A DNA stretch of 64,000 nt from Pseudolysinimonas yzui (GTDB lineage Bacteria; Actinomycetota; Actinomycetes; Actinomycetales; Microbacteriaceae), in assembly GCF_014653215.1 (NCBI RefSeq), contig NZ_BNAI01000001.1, positions 610,609 through 674,608 on the forward strand. Direction: 5' to 3'. Under the pieces are notes generated by a model. That model had not been told where the DNA came from, did no database searches, and saw only the letters and a list, made by a program, of their open reading frames with translations. The position numbers and the translations under genes are program-made. Below are positions 1-7,310 of this stretch, piece after piece. The first letter of the stretch is position 1; each line of letters starts with the position of its first letter.

Positions 1-464
1 AGGGCCACCGCGACCGCGATGCCGACGGCCGCGGACAGGAAGTTCTGCACCGCCAGCCCGACCAGTTGCACCGTGTAGCCGAAGGTCACGTCGGGGGAGT
101 ACGACTGCCAGTTCGTGTTGGTGACGAACGAGATGGCCGTGTTGAAAGCGAGATGTTCGCTCGCGGCAGGCATCCCGAGCGAGTACGGCAGGAACTCCTG
201 CAGCCGCTGCAGCGCATAGACCGCGAGGATGCCGAGCGCCGAGAACACGAGCACCGAACGCAGGTAGGCGGGCCAGCTCTGCTCCGACGACCCGTCGACC
301 CCGATCAGGCGGTACAAGCCGCGCTCGACCCGCAGCTCCTTCGTCGTCGTGACGGTGTGCGCGAGGTAGTCGCCGAGCGGGCGGTGCACGACCGTGAGCA
401 GAACCGCGAGGGTCGCCAGCTGGGCGACGAAGTAGAGCCACTCCATCGACGTCGATGCGGCCAT
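1..464 (-). CDS. kdpA: KdpA, potassium-transporting ATPase potassium-binding subunit (5' part, cut by window edge)
   Basis: K+-translocating subunit of the high-affinity KdpFABC uptake ATPase in the cytoplasmic membrane. The visible N-terminal part begins MAASTSMEWLYF, has a hydrophobic first segment, and contains the family motif FNTAISFVTNTNWQSY, which holds the first selectivity-loop region of this K+-channel-like subunit. The ATG overlaps the stop of kdpF by one base, a normal coupled arrangement. A second in-frame ATG six codons later (MEWL) is a possible alternative start. About 154 codons are present; the rest, and presumably kdpB, kdpC and kdpDE, lie left of the window. Confidence 0.95.
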   Translation of the reverse strand, partial: MAASTSMEWLYFVAQLATLAVLLTVVHRPLGDYLAHTVTTTKELRVERGLYRLIGVDGSSEQSWPAYLRSVLVFSALGILAVYALQRLQEFLPYSLGMPAASEHLAFNTAISFVTNTNWQSYSPDVTFGYTVQLVGLAVQNFLSAAVGIAVAVA

Positions 465-553
465 CAGAATCGTTCCGGTTTCAGCAGGGCCGCGATGAGG
501 TAGCCGACGGCCGCAAGGGCGAGGGCGGCGGCGATGATCTCGAAGGCGGTCAC
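464..553 (-). CDS. kdpF: KdpF, small stabilising subunit of the Kdp ATPase
   Basis: A 29-residue single-span membrane peptide (GTG start; begins MTAFEIIAAAL and ends LLKPERF). KdpF is known to stabilise the KdpABC complex. Length, one hydrophobic helix and a short basic C-terminus match the family, and its place directly before kdpA is diagnostic. The GTG start overlaps the stop of the preceding 27-codon reading frame in a GTGA, and its own TGA overlaps the kdpA ATG, so all three are probably translationally coupled. Confidence 0.85.
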   Translation of the reverse strand: MTAFEIIAAALALAAVGYLIAALLKPERF

Positions 554-633
554 AGTCGCTCCACCCCCTTCGCGACGGCGGCGACCAGCGCGACGAGCGC
601 GAGGATGCCGGCGATGAACACGACGTCGAGCAC
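550..633 (-). CDS. 27-residue membrane peptide leading the kdp operon
   Basis: A GTG-started reading frame of 27 codons (MLDVVFIAGILALVALVAA, then KGVERL) placed immediately before kdpF and overlapping it by GTGA. A purine-rich GAGGGAGA ribosome-binding site sits six bases before the GTG. The peptide is one hydrophobic helix with a basic tail and resembles KdpF in size and layout without being the same sequence. I infer an extra small Kdp-associated subunit or a coupling leader peptide. Too short for most gene callers; translation is supported by the binding site and the two tight overlaps. Confidence 0.6.
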   Translation of the reverse strand: MLDVVFIAGILALVALVAAVAKGVERL

Positions 634-704
634 GGTGCGTTCTCCCTCGATCGGGTGGGTGGTGACGGTCGAGTCAACGCCCGGACCTGGGGCGTGAGGC
701 CGGT

Positions 705-754
705 CCTTACGAAACCCTCACGGCGGGAACGCCGATCCGGGCGGATCCCTCACG
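705..754 (-). promoter_or_regulatory. Direct CGTRAGG repeats upstream of kdp, candidate KdpE sites
   Basis: Read on the minus strand, CGTGAGG (754-748), CGTGAGG (722-716) and CGTAAGG (711-705) form three copies in the same orientation. The last two are exactly 11 bases apart and the first is 32 bases away, so all lie on nearly the same helix face. Direct repeats one turn apart are typical for OmpR/KdpE-class response regulators, and the site lies upstream of the kdp start. Assignment to KdpE is inference. Confidence 0.4.
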
Positions 755-758
755 CCGC

Positions 759-764
759 TATCGT
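759..764 (+). promoter_or_regulatory. -10 box TATCGT, leaderless promoter of the EamA gene
   Basis: TATCGT is followed by exactly six bases and then the GTG start at 771. No Shine-Dalgarno sequence is present, so the transcript would begin at the start codon. Confidence 0.55.
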
Positions 765-770
765 CGTGGG

Positions 771-1700
771 GTGACGGGCGCGCGCAACTCCGGTTTCTCA
801 GCTGCCGGGGTCGTCGCGCTGGTGCTCGCCTGCCTGCTCTGGGGAACGACCGGCACGACGGCGACCCTGATGCCCGACGACGTCAGCCCGCTGGCGATCG
901 GTGCCGCGACGATGGGGATCGGCGGCGTGCTGCTCCTCGTCACGGCGCCCCGGATGTCGCGCGGTGTGCTGCGCGACCCCGTCGGTCGACGCTGGGCGAC
1001 GATCGGGGCGATCGGCGTCGCGGTCTATCCGCTCGCCTTCTACACCGGCATGGATCTGGTGGGGGTCGCGGTGGGCAACGTCGTCGCCCTCGGCTCCGGC
1101 CCGGTGTTCGCCGCGCTCATCGAGTGGCTGATCGAGCGGCAGCGACTCTCGACGCGCTGGCTCGTCTCCACAGCGCTCGCCGTCATCGGGATCACCCTGC
1201 TCGCACTCGGCCGTCAGGAGGGAGGCGCTGCGGGGGGATCCGCCGCGGTCGCGGCCCTGGGGGTCGGCCTCGGGTTGCTGGCCGGTTTCGCCTACGCCCT
1301 GTACACCTATGCGTCGTCGCGGGCGATTCGCGCCGGACACCCGTCGCGAGGCGTGATGGGCGGGATGTTCGGCCTGGGTGCCGTGCCGCTGCTCCTGGTG
1401 TTGCTCGTCGTCGGCGGTCCGCTGCTGCAGTCGTGGACGTCGGTCGGGCTCGTCGGGTATCTCGTGCTCGGCCCGATGTTCGTCGCCTACCTGCTGTTCG
1501 GGATCGGGCTGCGGTCGGTGCGCAGTTCGACGGCCACGACGATCACGCTGCTCGAGCCGGTGTTCGCCACGGTGCTCGCGGTGCTCGTCGTGGGAGAGCG
1601 ACTTTCCGTCGTCGGCTGGGCCGGGTTCGCGCTCGTGCTGATCGGACTCGCCGTGCTGGTTTCGGCTCGTCGCGGCGCTCGCGCGATCCCCCCGGCCTAG
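771..1700 (+). CDS. EamA/DMT-family transporter
   Basis: 309-residue integral membrane protein of the drug/metabolite transporter superfamily with the usual ten hydrophobic helices in two EamA repeats. The first repeat opens with the CLLWGTTGT motif typical of EamA domains and the second ends near EPVFATVLAVLVVGERLS, a classic EamA signature. Probably an amino-acid or metabolite exporter; the substrate cannot be read. The GTG start is chosen because it sits six bases behind a TATCGT -10 box. Its TAG stop (1698-1700) is part of the -10 box of the next gene. Confidence 0.85.
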   Translation: MTGARNSGFSAAGVVALVLACLLWGTTGTTATLMPDDVSPLAIGAATMGIGGVLLLVTAPRMSRGVLRDPVGRRWATIGAIGVAVYPLAFYTGMDLVGVAVGNVVALGSGPVFAALIEWLIERQRLSTRWLVSTALAVIGITLLALGRQEGGAAGGSAAVAALGVGLGLLAGFAYALYTYASSRAIRAGHPSRGVMGGMFGLGAVPLLLVLLVVGGPLLQSWTSVGLVGYLVLGPMFVAYLLFGIGLRSVRSSTATTITLLEPVFATVLAVLVVGERLSVVGWAGFALVLIGLAVLVSARRGARAIPPA

Positions 1701-1703
1701 AAT
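1698..1703 (+). promoter_or_regulatory. -10 box TAGAAT, leaderless promoter of the NCS1-like gene
   Basis: TAGAAT, whose TAG is also the stop codon of the EamA gene, is followed by six bases and the ATG at 1710. No ribosome-binding site is present. Confidence 0.65.
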
Positions 1704-1709
1704 CCGAGC

Positions 1710-4418
1710 ATGACCGACGTACCGCAGGGGGACGCCGAATCGGGGGACAACCCCGACCCCTATGTGCCTTCAGGGATCCGTCGGTCGACGTACACGCCGC
1801 CCGGGTCGGACACCGAGGGCGCCGATTTCGACGACGACGCACTGGCCGCGGCGATGGCGGCCGAGGTCGCCGCGTACACCTCCCCGGTTTCGATCATCCC
1901 CCCGGTGGCGGATCCGCTTCCACCGATCCCGTCGGCTGAGGAGCCCGCCCCGGTCCCGCCTGTCGAGCGTGCCGGGTGGGGTGAACCGGCTGAAGCGGTC
2001 GAACCGGTCGAACCGGTGGTGACGGTCGAGGCGGAGGCGTCGCCGAACGAGGAGCCGAGCATCGCCGAGCCGGTGATCGAGACATCGCTGAGTCCCACCC
2101 TGGAGGCGATCGAACGGCTCGAAAGCGAGCTGCGGCGTCGAGCGGAGGAGGCGCGCGTCGTCGCGGCACCGCCCCCGACCGCGCCGGAAGGTTCGCCGTA
2201 TCCCGATGCTCCGCTCTTCCCGGCGCCCCCGACCTTCTTGCGGCCGGCACCGCCCGAGGGGTTCGAGGCACCGGTCGAGCCCGCAACGGTCGAGCCTGCC
2301 CCGGTCGAGGCAGCCCCGGTCGAGCCTGCCCCGGTCGAGCCTGCCCCGGTCGAGCCCGCCCCGGTTGAGGCAGCACCCGTGGAGCCGGCCCCGGTGGAGC
2401 CTGCACCCGTGGAGCCTGCCCCGGCCGAGCCGCCGGCCTGGGGTGCCGCAGCCTTCGGGGGATCCGCGCCGCCGCCACTGGTGGAACCTCCGTTCATCGC
2501 GCCGCCTCCGCTCGTCGAACCTCCCGGTTTTGCGGCCGCTCCCACCACAGCGGCCGTCGACCTGCCCCCGCCCGCCAGTCCGGCGGTCGACCTGCCTCCG
2601 CCGGCAACACCGGATTTCGCGCATCTGCCGCCGCCGATCGGCTTGGAGCCCGCGCCGATTCCGCCCTACGATCCGACGACCGACGTCGCGCCGCGGCTCG
2701 GCGATCTCGCCCCGCCGCCCGCCGACTTCGAGGCCCTGCTCGGCGCGCCGACCGGCAGCATCCCCGCTCCCCATCCCGATGACCTCGGGCCGGGGGAGCC
2801 GGTCGCGGCCGCGTACGAGGATGACGACGTCGACGATGTCGATCGTGCCTTCGGAACGGGGGCGATCGCCGTCGATTCCACGGGGTCGGTGCACGTCGTC
2901 GCCCCGCCGTCGGAGCCGATCCCGACCGTGCGTCTCGCCGACGACGAGCACGCGCTGGTCGACGAGGAACCCCAGTCGCATCCGGCACTCCTCGTCGAGT
3001 CCGCCGGAACGGAACCGACCGCGCTCGATCTGCGGGCGGGGCGCGCCGCCCGGCTGTTCTGGCTGTGGTTCGCGACGAACTCGTCGATCGTGTCGCTGTC
3101 GCTCGGTGCCGTGCTGTTCGGGCTCGGAATGAGCCTGCGGCAGGCGCTCGTCGCGATCCTCATCGGGGTCGCCCTGTCGTTCCTGCCGCTCGGTTTGGTG
3201 ACCCTCGCCGGCAAGTGGAGCGGTCAGCCGACGATGGTCGTGTCGCGGGCGACCTTCGGCGTCGTCGGCAACGGACTGCCCGCCGTGATCGCCCTCGTCT
3301 CCCGGGTCTTCTGGGGAGGCGCGCTGCTGTGGATTCTCGCCACCGGGGTCGCCCGTGTTCTCGTCGATGCCGGGCTCGACGCGGGTCTCGGCGAACTGGT
3401 CTGGACCCTCGTCGGGCTCGGCGCCGGCTTCGCGCTCGCCTTCGTCGTCGCGATCTTCGGCTACGGCCTCATCGCGCGGGTGCAGCTGGTGCTGAGCATC
3501 GTCACCGCACTTCTGGTGATCGGGGTCGTCGTGCTCACCTTCCCGCGGCTCGACCTGACCGCGGCGCAGGGCATCGACGACGGACCGTGGACGCTGCTCG
3601 TCACCGGCGTCGTGCTGGTGTTCAGTTTCGTCGGACTCGCCTGGGTGCACTCCAGCGCCGACGTCGCGCGCTACCAGCGCACCGAGAGCGACGGCGGCTC
3701 GACGATGCTCTGGGCGACGTTCGGGGCGACGCTGCCGGCCTTCATCCTCATCGCCTGGGGTGCCCTGCTCGCCGCATCCGACCCGCTCATCGCCGACGGA
3801 CTGGTGACCAACCCGCTGTACACGATCGCGGCGCTCCTGCCGCTGTGGTACCCGGCGCCGCTCATCGCCGCCCTCGCGCTCGGCCTGCTCTCCGGCGTCG
3901 TGCTGACGGTCTACTCGGGAGGGTTCGCGCTGCAGTCGCTGGGCGTACGCGCCCGCCGGTCGGTGACGACGGCGATCGCCGGACTCCTCGTGCTCGCAGC
4001 TGCGGCGGCGCTGGTGTTCCTCGCCGGCGACGCGCGCGCGCTCATCCGCGACATCGCGACCACGATCGCGGTGCCGGTGGCGGTATGGGCGGGCATCTTC
4101 GGGGCGGAGGTCATGATCCGCCGCCAGGGGTTCGACGCGGAATCGCTGCTACGCCGCGGAGGCATCTACCCCGCGGTGCGCTGGGTCAACCTGGCCGGCC
4201 TCGTCGTCATCAGCGTCATCGGATTCGGGCTGACCTCCGCCGTGCTCCCCGGCCTCGACTGGCAGGGCTACCTGCTCCCGTTCCTCGGGTTGGCGGGTGA
4301 CGATCCGCTGCTGACGAGCGACGTGGGCGTTCTCGTCGCCCTCGTGCTCGGCCTGCTGCTCCCGCTGGTCAGCGCGGTGCCGGCGATCCGTCGTCAAGAA
4401 CGTGCGCTCGTAGACTGA
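1710..4418 (+). CDS. NCS1-like cytosine/purine permease with long Pro/Ala-rich N-terminal region
   Basis: 902 residues. Residues 1-440 are acidic and Pro/Ala-rich, apparently disordered and cytoplasmic, and include 11 tandem APVEP-like pentapeptides (residues 187-241). From about residue 443 the protein is polytopic, with NCS1 features such as RLFWLWFATNSS in the first helix and a conserved loop SRATFGVVGNGLPA. Ordinary NCS1 permeases are roughly 400-500 residues, so the membrane half is a complete transporter and the N-terminal half is an addition. Likely substrates are nucleobases or related compounds; the cargo is not determinable. The start is set by a TAGAAT box six bases upstream. The stop lies within the promoter of the next gene. 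Confidence 0.8.
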   Translation: MTDVPQGDAESGDNPDPYVPSGIRRSTYTPPGSDTEGADFDDDALAAAMAAEVAAYTSPVSIIPPVADPLPPIPSAEEPAPVPPVERAGWGEPAEAVEPVEPVVTVEAEASPNEEPSIAEPVIETSLSPTLEAIERLESELRRRAEEARVVAAPPPTAPEGSPYPDAPLFPAPPTFLRPAPPEGFEAPVEPATVEPAPVEAAPVEPAPVEPAPVEPAPVEAAPVEPAPVEPAPVEPAPAEPPAWGAAAFGGSAPPPLVEPPFIAPPPLVEPPGFAAAPTTAAVDLPPPASPAVDLPPPATPDFAHLPPPIGLEPAPIPPYDPTTDVAPRLGDLAPPPADFEALLGAPTGSIPAPHPDDLGPGEPVAAAYEDDDVDDVDRAFGTGAIAVDSTGSVHVVAPPSEPIPTVRLADDEHALVDEEPQSHPALLVESAGTEPTALDLRAGRAARLFWLWFATNSSIVSLSLGAVLFGLGMSLRQALVAILIGVALSFLPLGLVTLAGKWSGQPTMVVSRATFGVVGNGLPAVIALVSRVFWGGALLWILATGVARVLVDAGLDAGLGELVWTLVGLGAGFALAFVVAIFGYGLIARVQLVLSIVTALLVIGVVVLTFPRLDLTAAQGIDDGPWTLLVTGVVLVFSFVGLAWVHSSADVARYQRTESDGGSTMLWATFGATLPAFILIAWGALLAASDPLIADGLVTNPLYTIAALLPLWYPAPLIAALALGLLSGVVLTVYSGGFALQSLGVRARRSVTTAIAGLLVLAAAAALVFLAGDARALIRDIATTIAVPVAVWAGIFGAEVMIRRQGFDAESLLRRGGIYPAVRWVNLAGLVVISVIGFGLTSAVLPGLDWQGYLLPFLGLAGDDPLLTSDVGVLVALVLGLLLPLVSAVPAIRRQERALVD
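2268..2432 (+). repeat. 11 tandem 15-bp repeats coding APVEP pentapeptides
   Basis: Fifty-five codons form eleven units of five residues: APVEP with ATVEP, APVEA and APAEP variants. The units differ mostly at third codon positions, so the array is not a fresh slippage product. It lies in the cytoplasmic N-terminal region of the NCS1-like permease and probably forms an extended spacer. Confidence 0.9.
4411..4416 (+). promoter_or_regulatory. -10 box TAGACT, leaderless promoter of the Nif3-like gene
   Basis: TAGACT overlaps the last codons and stop of the permease gene and is followed by six bases and the ATG at 4423. No Shine-Dalgarno sequence is present. Confidence 0.6.
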
Positions 4419-4422
4419 ACGG

Positions 4423-5241
4423 ATGACAGCCACCCTCGCCGACGTCGAGACGTGCGTCGAGGCGTTGTGGCCGATCGCCGGCGCGGAACCTTGGGATGCC
4501 GTGGGCCTGCTGTCGGGGGATCCCGCGAGCGAGGTGCGCCGCATCCATCTCGCGGTCGATGCGGTGCTCGACACCGTCGACGAGGCGATCGACGCCCGGG
4601 CCGACCTGCTCATCGTGCACCACCCGCTGCTGCTGCGCGGCGTGACGACCGTCGCCGAGACCCGCTACAAGGGGGCGGTGCTGGCCCGGCTGATCCGGGC
4701 CGGCTGCGCTCTGATCGCAGCGCACACCAATGCGGATGTCGTCACCTCGGGCACCTCGGCGGTGATGGCCGAACGGCTCGGCCTGCGCGACCTGCACCCG
4801 CTGGTGCCCTCGCCGACGAACCCCGCGCACGGCATCGGCCGGGTCGGTGACCTGACCGAGCCGACGACGCTCGGCCGGCTCGCGCGGGGGCTCTCCGACA
4901 TCCTTCCGGCCACCGCTCAGGGCATCCGGGTCGCGGGGGAGTACGACCGCCCGGTCACCCGGGTGGCCCTGTGCGCCGGCGCCGGCGACGCCTACCTGGC
5001 TCTGCCCGACGTGCTCACCGCCGACGTGTACATCACGAGCGACCTGCGCCACCACCCGGCGTCGGAGGCGCGCGAGAACGCACGGGTGGCGAGCGGGCCC
5101 GCGCTCATCGACGTGTCGCACTGGGCGAGCGAATGGCTCTGGCTCGAGGTGGCGGCGGCTCAGCTGCGGGATGCGTTGCCGGGAGTCGAGGTGACGGTGA
5201 GCGACCTGCGCACCGACCCGTGGGACTTCGCCATAGTCTGA
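4423..5241 (+). CDS. Nif3-like dinuclear metal centre protein (GTP cyclohydrolase I type 2/NIF3 family)
   Basis: 272 residues, usual length for the short Nif3 form. Metal-ligand motifs are visible: LLIVHHPLLLRG with the paired histidines, IAAHTNADV in the middle, and DVSHWASEW near the C-terminus, where the family has a His and a Glu. Family members are toroidal hexamers with a dinuclear metal site; the cellular role is still unclear. It starts a three-gene cluster with the coiled-coil protein and RNase H, the same order as Rv2230c-Rv2229c-Rv2228c in M. tuberculosis. Leaderless start at 4423. Confidence 0.88.
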   Translation: MTATLADVETCVEALWPIAGAEPWDAVGLLSGDPASEVRRIHLAVDAVLDTVDEAIDARADLLIVHHPLLLRGVTTVAETRYKGAVLARLIRAGCALIAAHTNADVVTSGTSAVMAERLGLRDLHPLVPSPTNPAHGIGRVGDLTEPTTLGRLARGLSDILPATAQGIRVAGEYDRPVTRVALCAGAGDAYLALPDVLTADVYITSDLRHHPASEARENARVASGPALIDVSHWASEWLWLEVAAAQLRDALPGVEVTVSDLRTDPWDFAIV

Positions 5242-5285
5242 TGAACCCGGCTTGACCTGATGAGTGTGACGAAGATGAGGAACGC

Positions 5286-6026
5286 ATGGGCCTGAAGGCC
5301 GCCCCCGAAGATCAGGCGCTGCTGTTGGAGCTGCAGGAACTCGACACGAAGCTGCGGCAGCTCGCGCGGCGCTCCGAGAAACTCCCCGAGCGCGAGGTCG
5401 TCGACACCCTCACCGGGAAGAAGACCGAACTGGAGCGCACCCGGGCCGAGCAGTCCGGTGCCGTCGAAGACGTGCGGCTCGAACTGAAGCGCACGGAGTC
5501 CGATGTCGAGGTCGTTCAGGCGCGCATCACCCGTGACGCCGAACGGCTGCGCACGAGCACGTCGGTGAAAGACGTCGCCGCGCTCGAGCAGGAGCTCGAA
5601 TCCCTGGGGCGCCGCAAGAGCGATCTCGAAGACATCGAACTCGCGGTGATGGAGACCCTCGAGGAACGCGAAGCCGCCCTCGCCGGCACGGAGGCCGAAC
5701 TCGCGGCCCTGTCGACCGAGATCTCCGAAGCCACGGCCGCGCGTGACGCCGCACTCGCCGAGATCGAGGGGGAGCGAACCCACGCGGCCGCGAATCGGCA
5801 GACGGTCGCGGCGAAGGTGCCCGCCGACCTGCTCGCGCTCTATGAGAAGCAGCGGGAGCGCTACGGTACGGGCGCCTCGCACCTGCGCGGCGGAGTGTCG
5901 AGTGCGAGCGGGGTGGCCCTCGCCGCGACCGACATGACGAAGATCCGCGCTGCTGCGCCCGACGACGTCATCCTCTGCCCGGACTCCAGCGCCATCCTCG
6001 TCCGCACCGCGGAGTCGGGACTGTGA
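5286..6026 (+). CDS. CdsZ/Rv2229c-like coiled-coil protein with degenerate C-terminal zinc ribbon
   Basis: 246 residues. Residues 10-185 form a long charged coiled coil (for example LEQELESLGRRKSDLEDIE). The C-terminal end keeps the family framework, KIRAAAPDDVILCPDSSAIL then VRTAESGL, but of the four cysteines expected for the zinc ribbon (two CxxC pairs) only one is present: VSSASG and LCPDSS stand where the CxxC knuckles should be. Zinc binding is therefore unlikely. Known relatives act as coiled-coil proteins of uncertain role beside Nif3 and RNase H. ATG start with GAGGAAC binding site; the stop overlaps the RNase H start. Confidence 0.8.
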   Translation: MGLKAAPEDQALLLELQELDTKLRQLARRSEKLPEREVVDTLTGKKTELERTRAEQSGAVEDVRLELKRTESDVEVVQARITRDAERLRTSTSVKDVAALEQELESLGRRKSDLEDIELAVMETLEEREAALAGTEAELAALSTEISEATAARDAALAEIEGERTHAAANRQTVAAKVPADLLALYEKQRERYGTGASHLRGGVSSASGVALAATDMTKIRAAAPDDVILCPDSSAILVRTAESGL

Positions 6027-6457
6027 CGAGGCGGCTCATCGTGGAGGCCGACGGCGGATCGCGCGGCAACCCGGGGATCGCCGCCGGAGGCTCGGTCGTG
6101 ATCGACGAAGCCACCGGTGAGGTGCTCGCCGAACTCGGGGTCTACGTCGGGGTGGCCACCAACAACGTCGCGGAGTACTCGGGGATGATCGCCGGCGTCA
6201 CTCGCGCCCTCGCAATCGACCCGAACGCCGAACTGCGCATCCGGCTCGACTCGAAACTCGTGGTCGAGCAGATGAGCGGCCGGTGGAAGATCAAGCACCC
6301 CGACATGGCCGACCTCGCCGCCGAGGCGCGCGACCTCCTCATGGGCACGCCGGTCGGATTCGAGTGGATCCCGCGTGCCGAGAACGCCCGTGCCGACCGG
6401 CTGGCGAACGAGGCGATGGACAAGAGGCTGTCGTTCGCGCGGCCCGCGGTACCCTGA
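6023..6457 (+). CDS. rnhA: Ribonuclease HI family protein
   Basis: 144 residues, a single RNase H fold. The catalytic carboxylates are visible as D10 (EADGGSRGNPG), E51 (NNVAEY), D76 (RLDSKL) and D125 (NARADRLAN). It cleaves the RNA strand of RNA-DNA hybrids. The mycobacterial relative Rv2228c is fused to a CobC-like phosphatase; that domain is absent here. The GTG start overlaps the stop of the coiled-coil gene (GTGA), indicating translational coupling. The RNase P RNA follows after four bases. Confidence 0.92.
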   Translation: MTRRLIVEADGGSRGNPGIAAGGSVVIDEATGEVLAELGVYVGVATNNVAEYSGMIAGVTRALAIDPNAELRIRLDSKLVVEQMSGRWKIKHPDMADLAAEARDLLMGTPVGFEWIPRAENARADRLANEAMDKRLSFARPAVP

Positions 6458-6461
6458 GAAG

Positions 6462-6856
6462 GCAAACGGGCCGGCCAGACGGTCGCGTCATCCTGCTTCG
6501 GCAGGGTGCCGAGGAACGTCCGGGCACCACAGGGCAGGGCGGTGGGTAACACCCACCCGGAGTGATCCGCGAGAAAGTGCAACAGAGAGCAGACCGCCTG
6601 CTTGACCGAACCTTTCGAGGGGCGTGCAAGTCGGTAAGGGTGAAACGGTGGTGTAAGAGACCACCAGGGGCCCGAGTGATCGGGCTCGCTGGGTAAACCT
6701 CGTCCGGTGCAAGGTCAGACAGGGAACGCTTGACGGGGCCCCCCGAGTTCCCGGGTAGACCGCTAGAGGGCTGCGGCAACGTAGTCCCGAGAGAGATGGC
6801 CGTCACCCTGCTGCAAAGCAGGGGACAGAACCCGGCGTATCGGCCGACCCGTTTGC
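6462..6856 (+). ncRNA. rnpB: RNase P RNA, bacterial class A
   Basis: Catalytic RNA of RNase P, which matures the 5' ends of tRNAs. The ends pair to form helix P1: GCAAACGGGCCGGCC at the 5' end with GGCCGACCCGTTTGC at the 3' end, with one G-U type change. Conserved internal blocks include GAGGAACGTCCGGGCACCAC near the 5' end, AGTGCAACAGAGAGCAGACC, AAGGGTGAAACGGTGGTGTAAG, and near the 3' end the GACAGAACCCGG block. About 395 nt, a normal actinobacterial size. It directly follows rnhA and may be cotranscribed with it or have its own promoter inside it. Confidence 0.95.
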
Positions 6857-6887
6857 ACCCCCGACCGGTACTCACACGCGGAAAACA

Positions 6888-6920
6888 CGAACGCGCCGCC
6901 CCAACGGGACGACGCGTTCG
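6888..6920 (-). terminator. Intrinsic terminator of the cold-shock gene
   Basis: Arms CGAACGCG and CGCGTTCG pair perfectly and the stem continues partly inward. Read on the minus strand it is followed by TGTTTTCC, a short U-run. It lies 14 bases after the cold-shock stop codon and may also end the rnpB transcript from the other side. Confidence 0.75.
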
Positions 6921-6933
6921 AAAAGGAGCGGGA

Positions 6934-7137
6934 TCAGGCGATCTTGATGCTCGCGGCCTGCGGGCCCTTGGGACCCTGTGCGACCTCGAACGTGACCTTC
7001 TGTCCCTCTTCGAGGGACCGGTAGCCCGACGCCTCGATCGCGGAGTAGTGGGCGAACAGATCCTGCGATCCGTCGTCCGGGACGATAAAGCCGAAACCCT
7101 TTTCGGCGTTGAACCACTTCACGGTTCCACTGGGCAT
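6934..7137 (-). CDS. Cold-shock protein, CspA family
   Basis: 67-residue single cold-shock domain, normal family length. RNP1 is KGFGFIVPD and RNP2 is DLFAHYSAI; the protein begins [17 protein letters not shown]. Binds single-stranded RNA/DNA as an RNA chaperone. The ATG at 7137 gives the canonical N-terminus; an in-frame extension of 31 codons to 7230 is rejected because it carries no family similarity. The preceding 170 bases hold no other gene and probably include a long structured 5' leader, as is common in csp genes. I could not fix the promoter. Confidence 0.93.
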   Translation of the reverse strand: MPSGTVKWFNAEKGFGFIVPDDGSQDLFAHYSAIEASGYRSLEEGQKVTFEVAQGPKGPQAASIKIA

Positions 7138-7310
7138 TGCGTACTGCTTTCTGGCGCAAGACTCCGTCGATCGGAGCAACTGTGGATTGACGGTAGCGGA
7201 CGACCGCCGCATTTGTCTCCCCCCGCGCACAGAACTTCATACAACTGAAATATGGCGAAACCCGCCGTCAACGTGCCGATTCGCCGACGAGAACGGCTGT
7301 GCAGGCCCCG

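Noticed and set aside
2268..2432. Regular repeat array considered as CRISPR
   Set aside because: Units are 15 bases without spacers, in frame and coding for APVEP; no cas genes in the window.
7138..7310. Upstream extension of the cold-shock protein and possible small genes in this gap
   Set aside because: The 31-codon extension has no family similarity; the gap more likely holds promoter and leader of csp. No clear element could be named.
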